DNA from: VGBK01 sp043810615 | GTDB taxonomy: Bacteria; Actinomycetota; Acidimicrobiia; Spongiisociales; UBA11373 | Length of the DNA: 9,199 bases | NCBI GenBank assembly: GCA_043810615.1 | Contig: JBDROA010000028.1 | Coordinates: forward strand, 1 to 9,199 | Reading direction: 5' to 3' | In this document: piece after piece, positions 1 through 5,334 of the stretch | Layout of the letters: every line of letters begins with the position of its first letter | Numbering within the stretch: the stretch's first letter is position 1 | Translations under genes and position numbers: made by a program | The notes under the pieces: model-generated | Told to the model about the DNA's origin: nothing | The model's input: the letters and a program-made list of their open reading frames with translations, nothing else | Database searches by the model: none

Positions 1-273
1 GAGACCTGGGCGGACGCCCTCCGCCTGCAGGCCGAAGGGGTTGAACCGGCGGCGTTCGCCGCCGTCACCTGCCCGGTGCTGCTGCTCCACGGCGACGACG
101 ACCCTCACCCCGGCCCGGCCACCTGCGAAGTGCTACGGCGACACCTGCCCCAACTGCAGTACCGCGGCTTCCCCCGCTGCGGGCACAAGCCCTGGGCGGA
201 GCGCCACGCCCGCGAGCCGTTCCTGGCGGCGCTTCGGGAGTGGCTGGGGGACGCCGGGGGAATGGCCGGGTAG
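1..273 (+). CDS. Alpha/beta-hydrolase fold protein, C-terminal part only
   Basis: The frame is open from the first base of the window and ends at TAG 271-273, so only about the last 90 residues are seen. They contain the strand and turn typical of the late alpha/beta-hydrolase core, CPVLLLHGDDDPHPG, whose Asp residues (codons at 94-102) include the likely catalytic acid. Further on GHKPWAERH carries the likely catalytic His (codon 184-186), followed by a final helix, FLAALREWL. The nucleophile elbow (G-x-S-x-G) would lie upstream and is not in the window. From the fold alone the substrate cannot be named: esterase, lipase, haloperoxidase-like or C-C hydrolase are all possible. The next gene's antitoxin remnant begins only about 25 nt after the stop, which suggests a deletion or insertion boundary close to the 3' end of this gene. 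Confidence 0.8.
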   Translation, partial: ETWADALRLQAEGVEPAAFAAVTCPVLLLHGDDDPHPGPATCEVLRRHLPQLQYRGFPRCGHKPWAERHAREPFLAALREWLGDAGGMAG

Positions 274-298
274 GTCTTCCCAGGGAGCGGGGGCGTGA

Positions 299-352
299 CT
301 ACTCCGGTTCGTCACCGGGGAGGAGTTGCGCCGCCGGTACCCGGCGCGATGA
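299..352 (+). pseudogene. Remnant of Phd/YefM/RelB-type antitoxin (C-terminal tail only)
   Basis: Between an in-frame TGA (296-298) and the TGA at 350-352 the frame reads LLRFVTGEELRRRYPAR-stop. The segment FVTGEELRRRYPAR resembles the usual end of Phd/YefM/RelB antitoxins paired with RelE/ParE toxins, where a late 'TGEEL(R)' helix closes the protein. The stop overlaps the toxin ATG (349-351) as ATGA, the classic coupling of an antitoxin-toxin operon. No start codon and no DNA-binding N-terminal body are present. Upstream there is only a stop and then the end of the hydrolase gene, so the first roughly 60-70 codons of a normal antitoxin are missing. The family call rests on a short tail plus its position, so it is an inference. 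An alternative is chance readthrough of GC-rich DNA, made less likely by the ATGA junction. Confidence 0.55.
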
Positions 353-618
353 CCGCCGGGAAGCTGCGCCTGGCAGCGTCGGGGCGGCGATCTCTGGACG
401 GCCTGCCCGAGAAGGTGGCTGCAGCCATCGTCGAGTTCATGTTCGGCCCCCTGCTCGAGGAACCGCGGCGGGTGGGCCAGCCCCTGTCCCGAGGGCTCAC
501 CGGAGACCGGGCGGCGCGGCGGGGTTCCTACCGAATCGTGTACCGCCTCGACGAGGAATCCGAGACGATCGACGTGGTGCGCCTCGACCTCCGCTCCCGG
601 GCCTACCGGCCCCGCTGA
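349..618 (+). CDS. RelE/ParE-family toxin (probable mRNA interferase)
   Basis: The 89-residue protein has the length and layout of a RelE/ParE toxin. A basic first strand (KLRLAASGRRSL) leads to a helix (LPEKVAAAIVEFMFGPLL), then the signature PRRVGQPL (39-46), then the core strands RRGSYRIVYRLD (57-68), and a basic tail RLDLRSRAYRPR ending at the stop. The core and tail residues R57, R58, R62, Y65, R66, R82 and Y86 match positions that are usually basic or aromatic in RelE-type ribosome-dependent RNases. I chose ATG 349 because it sits in ATGA overlap with the antitoxin remnant. A GTG at 295 in the same frame would add 18 residues that look unlike the family. Its antitoxin gene is reduced to a tail, so the toxin is orphaned here and must be silent, inactive or neutralised in trans. 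Its 3' end overlaps the convergent AbiEi-like gene by 16 nt. Confidence 0.82.
   Translation: MTAGKLRLAASGRRSLDGLPEKVAAAIVEFMFGPLLEEPRRVGQPLSRGLTGDRAARRGSYRIVYRLDEESETIDVVRLDLRSRAYRPR
577..618 (+). repeat. Direct repeat, copy 1 (3' end of the toxin gene)
   Basis: These last 14 codons of the toxin gene recur in the same orientation at 1415-1456. The two copies agree at 38 of 42 positions, with an uninterrupted identical run of 25 nt (591-615 versus 1429-1453). The copies flank the AbiEi-like gene. Copy 1 ends in TGA, the toxin stop. Confidence 0.85.
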
Positions 619-1298
619 CGGCCACCGGTCGCTCCGGTGTCGGCGCTCGAATCGGGAGCTTCCGGCAGATTCCTGCTCGCGAGGCGCCGAGCGCGCCCCA
701 ATGCGGCCCGCCGCCGCTGGCGGTCGGCGAGCGTGCTCACGATCTGCCAGTCCGCTCGCCCGGCCATTGCCCTGATGGCCTCATCGATGGTGCCGGGGGC
801 CATTGCCCAACCGCTCCACCGGGTGAGATCGAGGATTGTCTGCTCCACGGTGGTCAGGTACCCCGCCGCGAGCGGCGTGTCAACGCGTTCCAGGTCGAGG
901 CTCTCGACCCGGCGCTTGTGGAAGACGATCTCGCCGAACCGTGTGACCAGCCGCGGGCGCTGCTTGGGCACTGCGACCACCCCGAGAGCGATCGCCCGGG
1001 AAAGGGCCCCGTGGATGCGTGCCGCCGACGGGCCCATCAGGGCGACCGCCTCCCCGCCGTAGTCGGCGACGGCAATCCCCAGGGCGACGGCTTCGATGGT
1101 GGGCCGCCAGGCGGCGTTGCCGATCCACTCGGGGGGAACTGAGGCGTAGTAGCCGTGCGCCAGACGGCAGACCAGGCCGCGGTCGTGGAGGCGGGCCAGT
1201 TCGGCGGCCGGGTTGGCATAGGCCTCCTGCAAGTCACGTGGTCTCGCCACCCGGCTGGGCCGGGAAGCCAGTAGGGACAGGAGATGGGCGGTGGACAC
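603..1298 (-). CDS. AbiEi-like type IV antitoxin / wHTH transcriptional regulator
   Basis: The 231-residue protein starts with a winged-helix domain at about residues 1-55: LLSLLASRPSRVARPRDL, then a recognition-helix region ending ARLHDRGLVCRL, and a wing-like GYYASVP. The body contains ALMGPSAARIHGAL, VAVPKQRPRLV, FGEIVFHKR and TTVEQTILDLTRW. This arrangement is that of AbiEi antitoxins and related regulators. AbiEi proteins repress their own promoter through the winged helix and neutralise the nucleotidyltransferase toxin AbiEii. The start is GTG (complement of 1296-1298), preceded by a TATAAT box. A normal abiE operon would place abiEii directly downstream, which here means below base 603 on the minus strand. 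Instead that DNA holds the convergent RelE-like toxin, whose end overlaps by 16 nt. It is therefore either a solitary regulator or the survivor of a broken abiE pair. The last ~30 residues are low-complexity and unlike the family. Confidence 0.75.
   Translation of the reverse strand: MSTAHLLSLLASRPSRVARPRDLQEAYANPAAELARLHDRGLVCRLAHGYYASVPPEWIGNAAWRPTIEAVALGIAVADYGGEAVALMGPSAARIHGALSRAIALGVVAVPKQRPRLVTRFGEIVFHKRRVESLDLERVDTPLAAGYLTTVEQTILDLTRWSGWAMAPGTIDEAIRAMAGRADWQIVSTLADRQRRRAALGRARRLASRNLPEAPDSSADTGATGGRQRGR
623..639 (+). terminator. Small hairpin just after the toxin stop, possible weak terminator
   Basis: CACCGG (623-628) and CCGGTG (634-639) pair perfectly around a 5-nt loop, starting 5 nt after the toxin stop. 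No U-run follows on either strand, and the site lies within the 3' end of the convergent AbiEi-like gene. It may only be chance pairing in GC-rich coding DNA. Confidence 0.22.
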
Positions 1299-1315
1299 GA
1301 GGGCACTCTATCATG

Positions 1316-1321
1316 ATTATA
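1316..1321 (-). promoter_or_regulatory. -10 box of the AbiEi-like gene
   Basis: On the minus strand this reads TATAAT, a perfect sigma-70/SigA -10 hexamer, in a roughly 50-bp AT-rich island (about 1309-1360) inside otherwise very GC-rich DNA. It sits 17 nt before the GTG start, which implies a leader of about 10 nt or less. Spacings of 16-18 nt give no good -35 (TACGAT at 17 nt), so the promoter may depend on the -10 alone or on an activator. Confidence 0.55.
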
Positions 1322-1334
1322 GCGTATAAGCTAT
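1319..1334. promoter_or_regulatory. Inverted repeat over the -10 box, candidate autoregulatory operator
   Basis: ATAGC (1319-1323) and GCTAT (1330-1334) form a 5-bp inverted repeat with a 6-nt spacer, overlapping the TATAAT of the AbiEi-like gene. AbiEi proteins are known to bind inverted repeats in their own promoter and repress it, so the position fits. The arms are short and AT-rich, so chance is possible. Confidence 0.35.
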
Positions 1335-1414
1335 TCTGATCGTATTGGCGGTTATGTGATCCCGCCTTGTCGGATGATTGCGCCCGGCCTTCCCCCGCTC
1401 CGGCGAGAGCCCTG

Positions 1415-1456
1415 GTCCGTCTCGACCGCCGCTCCCGGGCCTACCGGCCCCGCCGA
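1415..1456 (+). repeat. Direct repeat, copy 2 (relic of a RelE-type toxin 3' end)
   Basis: This segment translates to VRLDRRSRAYRPR, against VRLDLRSRAYRPR at the end of the toxin gene, and shares a 25-nt identical run with it. The stop codon of copy 1 (TGA) is CGA here. Sequence before 1412 shows no resemblance to the toxin body, so only the last codons were copied or kept. It lies in the untranslated region between the AbiEi promoter and nurA. Fragment duplication, decay of a tandem toxin gene, or a target duplication flanking an inserted AbiEi gene would each explain it. Confidence 0.8.
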
Positions 1457-1498
1457 TCGCCCGGCGTGCCTCTCCCCGGCCGTGTCGGCCCCCCGGGC

Positions 1499-1504
1499 TA
1501 CCAT
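1499..1504 (+). promoter_or_regulatory. nurA: Possible -10 element (TACCAT) for the nurA operon
   Basis: TACCAT fits the loose actinobacterial TANNNT -10 pattern and lies 9 nt before the nurA ATG, which would give a leaderless or nearly leaderless mRNA. That agrees with the lack of a Shine-Dalgarno sequence before nurA. No recognisable -35 is seen at the proper distance, so this is tentative. Confidence 0.3.
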
Positions 1505-1517
1505 CGCCCGGCGATGG
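1501..1517. promoter_or_regulatory. nurA: Perfect palindrome over the nurA start codon
   Basis: The 17 bases CCATCGCCCGGCGATGG form a 7-bp perfect stem (1501-1507 with 1511-1517) and a 3-nt loop. The ATG (1514-1516) lies wholly in the right arm, and the left arm overlaps the candidate -10. As RNA it would hide the start codon; as DNA it is a dyad where a regulator could block both promoter and start. Which applies cannot be told from sequence. Confidence 0.5.
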
Positions 1518-2461
1518 CTCGTTTGTGTGTAGAGGGTTGGGCACCCGAGTACGGGGCGGCAGTGGAGCCCGACGACGCCCTCGCGCCGGCCGAGGGGGCG
1601 GTGGAGGTGGACGTCGAGGACCGGCCCTGGGAGCCGATCCCCGGCCGTGACGACGGGATCCCCCTGGTCGCTTTCGTCGACGGCGTGCGGCGCATCGACG
1701 CCCGTCTCGTGCTCGACGACCCGGCCCGGGGCCCCATCCCCGGCATCTGCGCTTCCTACGGGGTGGGAGCGGTCCTGTGGCATCGCGACGAACCGCGGGC
1801 CGAGGTGGTGGGCCCGCTGGTGGAGCGCCTCGCCCTGCTGCTCCACGGCCGCACCGCGACGCTGCCCGCGCCGGGCCTCGGCCTGGCCTACCGGGCCGAG
1901 GCGGTGCCCGGTGACGACCCGGCGGGCCTGGTGCGCAGCCTCCACGACGCGATGCGCCGCGCCGAGGCGAACCTGGCCGAGCGCCTGGCCGCCGCCGGCA
2001 CCTTCGTGGTGGCCGACGGGCCGCTGTACGAGTACACCCCCGTGCCCAAGGTGGGGCATGTCAAGAGCCACCGCCGCTCCTACCTACCCGACGACCGGGC
2101 GGCCATCGTCGGCGCCCTGGGCCCGGGAGAGCGGACCCCGCTCTTCACCGTGGGGGAGGGGCGTTACCGGCGCTACTCGTGGTACCTGCGCCTCGCCCGC
2201 TTCCCCGGCGGCCACTCCTGGACGGGGATCGCCCGGGGCGAGGCGGCGGCGGCGCTGGGACGGGAGCAGGCGGCGGTCCTGGCCGACCGCACGGCGGCGA
2301 TCCTCCCGCTGGTCGGGTCGGAGCCGCATCTCGACCCCCGCGCCCCGCAGAACCTGGTGCCGGTGGCCGCCCTCGAGAGGCACCTGCGCCGCCTCCTGGG
2401 CGACGGCGGCCTGGTGCTGCGGGCACTGCGGGCGGCGGCCATGAGAGAGGAGGCGGCATGA
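1514..2461 (+). CDS. nurA: NurA-family 5'-3' nuclease
   Basis: This 315-residue protein has the NurA arrangement. An N-terminal lead VEGWAPEYG is followed by a first acidic motif, LVAFVDGVRR (D56), matching the metal-binding Asp near the start of NurA. A second acidic motif, FVVADGPLYEY (D168), follows mid-protein. C-terminal motifs then appear around YSWYLRLARFPGGHSW (His234) and GIARGE (Glu243), and the tail PQNLVPVAALERHL matches the conserved NurA end. NurA has an RNase H-like fold, degrades DNA ends and works bound to the HerA hexamer, generating 3' overhangs for recombination. I chose ATG 1514 because the 49 codons upstream to a TTG at 1367 include the toxin-tail repeat and are not NurA-like. 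No Shine-Dalgarno is present and a palindrome covers the start. The stop overlaps the herA start by 4 nt (ATGA). Confidence 0.87.
   Translation: MARLCVEGWAPEYGAAVEPDDALAPAEGAVEVDVEDRPWEPIPGRDDGIPLVAFVDGVRRIDARLVLDDPARGPIPGICASYGVGAVLWHRDEPRAEVVGPLVERLALLLHGRTATLPAPGLGLAYRAEAVPGDDPAGLVRSLHDAMRRAEANLAERLAAAGTFVVADGPLYEYTPVPKVGHVKSHRRSYLPDDRAAIVGALGPGERTPLFTVGEGRYRRYSWYLRLARFPGGHSWTGIARGEAAAALGREQAAVLADRTAAILPLVGSEPHLDPRAPQNLVPVAALERHLRRLLGDGGLVLRALRAAAMREEAA
2448..2453 (+). promoter_or_regulatory. herA: Strong ribosome binding site of herA
   Basis: AGGAGG lies inside the last nurA codons, 4 nt before the herA ATG. It fixes the herA start at 2458 rather than at upstream in-frame starts and indicates efficient re-initiation after nurA. 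Confidence 0.75.
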
Positions 2462-4167
2462 GCGGCGTGGGCCGGGTGGTGGGCAGCAAGCCCACCTCGA
2501 CCCGGGAGTTCCGGGTCATCCTCGACGAGGACCAGTACCTGCAACTCGACGACCTGGTGGTGGTGCGCACCGCCGTGCCCGGGGCCGGCGAGGTGGCCAC
2601 TTTCGGGGTGGTCACCGAGGTGGAGGCCATCTACGAGGGCGCCTCATACGAGTCCGACACCGTGCGCATCGCCGCCGAGGGCAGCATGCCGGGGGCCAAG
2701 GTGCGCTCCGCCGAGGTGGCGGTGATCCGGGTGGATCCGGAGCTGTGGGTGGCGCCCGACCCGGGCGGCGTGGTGGAGCGAGCCACGGGCGAGGCGCGGC
2801 GCAAGGCCCTGTACGCCGACGGAATGGAGCGCCCCCTGCCGGTGGGCCTGGGTCGCGACGGCCTCCCGGTATTCGTGGATCTCGACTTCTTCGATGGGCG
2901 CAAGGGCGGCCACATGTCGATCTCCGGCATCAGCGGGGTGGCCACCAAGACCTCGTTCGCCCTCTTCTTCCTGCGCCTGCTCACCGCGCGCACCGACATC
3001 GTCGGCGAGGCGGGGCGCAACCTGCGGGTGCTGGTCTTCAACGTCAAGGGCGAGGACCTGCTCTGGCTCGACAAGCCCAACCGCGACTTCACCCCCCAAG
3101 CCGCGGCGGCGTGGCGGGCGCTGGGGGTGGAGCCGCGGCCTTTCCCCTCAGTGTCGCTTTGGGCTCCGCCCCGGGAGCGCTCCGGTGACGTGCTCCTGCC
3201 CGCAGTCGGAGGCCGCCACGACGTGGCGGTGTTCGCCTGGACGCCGCGAGAGTTCATCGACGAGGGTTTGCTTCGCTTCCTGTTCACCGACGTCACCGAC
3301 ACCCGCAACCAGGTGCCGTTCGTGGCGGAGCGGGTCGAGGCCCAGTTGCGCCGCTTCGCCGTCGACGTGGTGGGGCGCCCCGGGGCCGTGGTGCTGCGCG
3401 ACCCGGCCGAGGGCAACCGCCCCGGCCGGGTGGTGACCGCCCAGGTGGGGGAGCGCGTCATCGACTCGCTGGGCGCCCTGGCCGAGGCCCTCGAGGAGTT
3501 CCTCGATCCTGCCGGCGGCGATCCCGACCCCCACTGGAGCGGGCGGACTCTGCCCGGCACGGTGGCCGCCTTCATGCGGCGCCTCCACGCCGCGGTGGCC
3601 CGCCTCGGCCACCTGGTGCAGGCCGGCGACAGCCGCCGCATCGACCGGGCGAAGGCGCAGATCACGGTGGTGGGCCTGCAGTCGCTCCACGAGATGGGGC
3701 AGCGCTTCGTCGTCGGGGCACTGCTCGCCGAGGCCTTTGCCGAGAAGGAGCGGAGCGGGCAGCGGTTCCCGCTGTCCGTGGTGGTGCTCGACGAGTTGAA
3801 CAAGTACGCCCCGCGCGAGGGGCAGAGCCCCATTAAGGGCATGCTCATCGACATCGCCCAGCGGGGCCGCTCCCTGGGGGTGCTGCTGGTGGGGGCGCAG
3901 CAGACCGCCTCCAGGGTGGCCCCCGAGGTCCTCGAGAACGCCGCTCTGCGGGTGGCCGGCCGCCTCGATGCCGCCGAGGCGGAACGGGCCGAGTACGGCT
4001 GGATGCTGCCCTCCACCCGGGCCCGGGCCCGCCTGCTCAAGCCGGGCACCATGGTGGTTTCGCAGCCCTCGATCCCGGTGCCGCTGGTGGTGGACTTCCC
4101 CTTCCCGCCCTGGGCCACCCGCAAGGAGGAGGTCGCCGAGGGGGACGACCCCTTCGCCGGGCTGTAG
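2458..4167 (+). CDS. herA: HerA-like DNA translocase ATPase (HAS barrel plus FtsK/HerA ATPase)
   Basis: The 569-residue protein opens with a HAS-barrel-like beta domain (about 5-95, including GRVVGSKPTSTREFRVIL), which in HerA docks NurA. The ATPase core follows. A P-loop region, GISGVATKTSF, lies at 157-167 (K164, T165), Walker B is SVVVLDELNKYAP (D445, E446), and RGRSLGVLLVGAQQTAS (about 469-485) holds the arginine-finger candidates R469/R471 and a sensor-like Gln pair. HerA forms hexamers that pump duplex DNA and drive the NurA nuclease, and its place right after nurA supports the pair. The P-loop is unusual: one extra residue lies between the glycines and the lysine compared with GxxGxGK[ST]. 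The start is decided by a strong ribosome binding site and the 4-nt overlap with nurA. A Sir2- or DUF4297-associated defence HerA is an alternative class, but those have different partners. Confidence 0.88.
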   Translation: MSGVGRVVGSKPTSTREFRVILDEDQYLQLDDLVVVRTAVPGAGEVATFGVVTEVEAIYEGASYESDTVRIAAEGSMPGAKVRSAEVAVIRVDPELWVAPDPGGVVERATGEARRKALYADGMERPLPVGLGRDGLPVFVDLDFFDGRKGGHMSISGISGVATKTSFALFFLRLLTARTDIVGEAGRNLRVLVFNVKGEDLLWLDKPNRDFTPQAAAAWRALGVEPRPFPSVSLWAPPRERSGDVLLPAVGGRHDVAVFAWTPREFIDEGLLRFLFTDVTDTRNQVPFVAERVEAQLRRFAVDVVGRPGAVVLRDPAEGNRPGRVVTAQVGERVIDSLGALAEALEEFLDPAGGDPDPHWSGRTLPGTVAAFMRRLHAAVARLGHLVQAGDSRRIDRAKAQITVVGLQSLHEMGQRFVVGALLAEAFAEKERSGQRFPLSVVVLDELNKYAPREGQSPIKGMLIDIAQRGRSLGVLLVGAQQTASRVAPEVLENAALRVAGRLDAAEAERAEYGWMLPSTRARARLLKPGTMVVSQPSIPVPLVVDFPFPPWATRKEEVAEGDDPFAGL

Positions 4168-5334
4168 ATGCGCATCCTGCACACCTCCGACTGGCACGTG
4201 GGCCGGCGCCTGGGCCGCTTCGACCGCACCGCCGAGCACCTGGAGGCGGTCGAACGGGTGGCCGCCGTAGCCGAAGCGGAGCAGGCCGACCTGGTGCTCC
4301 ACTCGGGCGACCTGTTCGACCGGGCCATGCCGCCGGTGGAGGCGCTGCGGCTCGCCCTCGAGGGCCTGGTGCGCCTGGCCGGCGGGGGGAGGCGCCCGGT
4401 GGTGGTGGTGGCCGGCAACCACGACTCCCCGGAGTTGTTCGAGGCCCTGGCGCCTTTCCTGGCCGCTTTCGGCATCCACCTGGTGGGGCGGATCAAGCCC
4501 CCGGCCCAGGGCGGAGTGCTTCGCCTGGAGACGGCGGGCGGCCCGGCCGTCGTGGCCTGCTTCCCCTTCCTGCGAGCCGTGCAGACGGTGGACTTCATGG
4601 AGCGGGCGCAAACCTGGTACGGCTCCTACGCCGAACGGGTGCGGCGCCTCGCCGCCGCCTATGCCGAGGCGGTGTCCGCCGTCCGGGGGGCCGACGGGGT
4701 GGGCCTGCTGGTGGCCCACTTCCTGGTGAGCGGGGCGGCGGTTCACACCGGCCTGCCCCGGGGGGAGCGGGAACTGCACATGGGAGAGGCCTACGCCGCC
4801 GACCCGCAGGCTTTGCCGCCCGGCTTCGACTACGTGGCCCTGGGGCACGTGCACGCCCCCCAGGCGGTGCCGGGGGTGACGGTCCCGGCCCAGTACGCCG
4901 GGTCGCTCCTGCCCCTGGACTTCGGGGAGGCGGGCGAGGAGAAGCGGGTGGTGCTGGTGGAGGCCCGGCCCGGGGTGCCGGCGGTGGTGCGCAGCGTGCC
5001 GCTGGGGGCGGGGCGCCGCCTGGAGCGCCTGGAAGGGCCCTGGGAGGAGATCGCGGCGCGCCCCGGACTCGACGACGCCTACCTGGACCTGGTGGTCGAC
5101 ACCGCGGGGCCCGAGCCCGGCCTGCTCGACCGGGCCCGGGAGCGCTTCCCCCTGGTGGTCAAGGTGGCCGCCCGCTACCGGCGGGCCGAGGTGACGGCGC
5201 CGGTGGTGGCGGGGCGGCCCTTCGCCGACCTGTACGCCGACTACCACCGGCAGGCCCACGGGGAGGATGCCGGCCCGGAGGTGCTCGCCGCCTTCCGGGA
5301 GGTCGAGGAAGAGGTGTGCGTTGCGGCCGATTGA
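4168..5334 (+). CDS. sbcD: SbcD/Mre11 exonuclease subunit
   Basis: The 388-residue protein shows the full Mre11/SbcD metallophosphoesterase motif set in order. These are HTSDWHVG (D8, H10), HSGDLFD (D48, D51), VAGNHDSPELF (N84, H85, D86), LLVAHF (H184) and LGHVHAPQ (H227, H229). These residues bind the two Mn ions of the nuclease site. The capping and Rad50-binding part follows to residue 388. Together with SbcC/Rad50 it trims blocked or hairpin DNA ends and starts break processing. The ATG follows the herA TAG with no gap and has no clear ribosome binding site, so translation is probably coupled to herA. The length is close to that of E. coli SbcD and of archaeal Mre11. All key residues are present, so it should be active. 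Confidence 0.95.
   Translation: MRILHTSDWHVGRRLGRFDRTAEHLEAVERVAAVAEAEQADLVLHSGDLFDRAMPPVEALRLALEGLVRLAGGGRRPVVVVAGNHDSPELFEALAPFLAAFGIHLVGRIKPPAQGGVLRLETAGGPAVVACFPFLRAVQTVDFMERAQTWYGSYAERVRRLAAAYAEAVSAVRGADGVGLLVAHFLVSGAAVHTGLPRGERELHMGEAYAADPQALPPGFDYVALGHVHAPQAVPGVTVPAQYAGSLLPLDFGEAGEEKRVVLVEARPGVPAVVRSVPLGAGRRLERLEGPWEEIAARPGLDDAYLDLVVDTAGPEPGLLDRARERFPLVVKVAARYRRAEVTAPVVAGRPFADLYADYHRQAHGEDAGPEVLAAFREVEEEVCVAAD
5309..5314 (+). promoter_or_regulatory. sbcC: Ribosome binding site deciding a TTG start for sbcC
   Basis: AAGAGG lies 6 nt before TTG 5321, inside the end of sbcD. It supports TTG as the sbcC start, since the protein then begins (M)RPIELTLSGFRSY like other SbcC/Rad50 proteins. 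An ATG at 5267 in frame would add 18 residues (MPARRCSPPSG...) unlike the family. Confidence 0.6.

Noticed and set aside
295..348. GTG start 54 nt upstream for the toxin
   Set aside because: The added 18 residues are not RelE-like, and this stretch is better explained in the overlapping frame as the antitoxin tail joined by ATGA at 349.
240..1142. 300-codon plus-strand open frame across the toxin and AbiEi region
   Set aside because: It crosses two better-supported genes in other frames, and its product is G/R/P-rich with no recognisable family.
1367..1513. 49-codon N-terminal extension of nurA from a TTG
   Set aside because: It contains the duplicated toxin tail and no NurA-like sequence, and has no ribosome binding site. 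The ATG at 1514 gives the expected N-terminus.
2631..4598. 655-codon open frame on the minus strand
   Set aside because: A shadow of herA/sbcD, rich in S, R, T and P without motifs.
3148..5259. 703-codon open frame on the minus strand
   Set aside because: It lies opposite herA and sbcD, which carry complete catalytic motifs. The translation is rich in G, P, H and R with no domain character, as expected when GC-rich coding DNA is read on the wrong strand.
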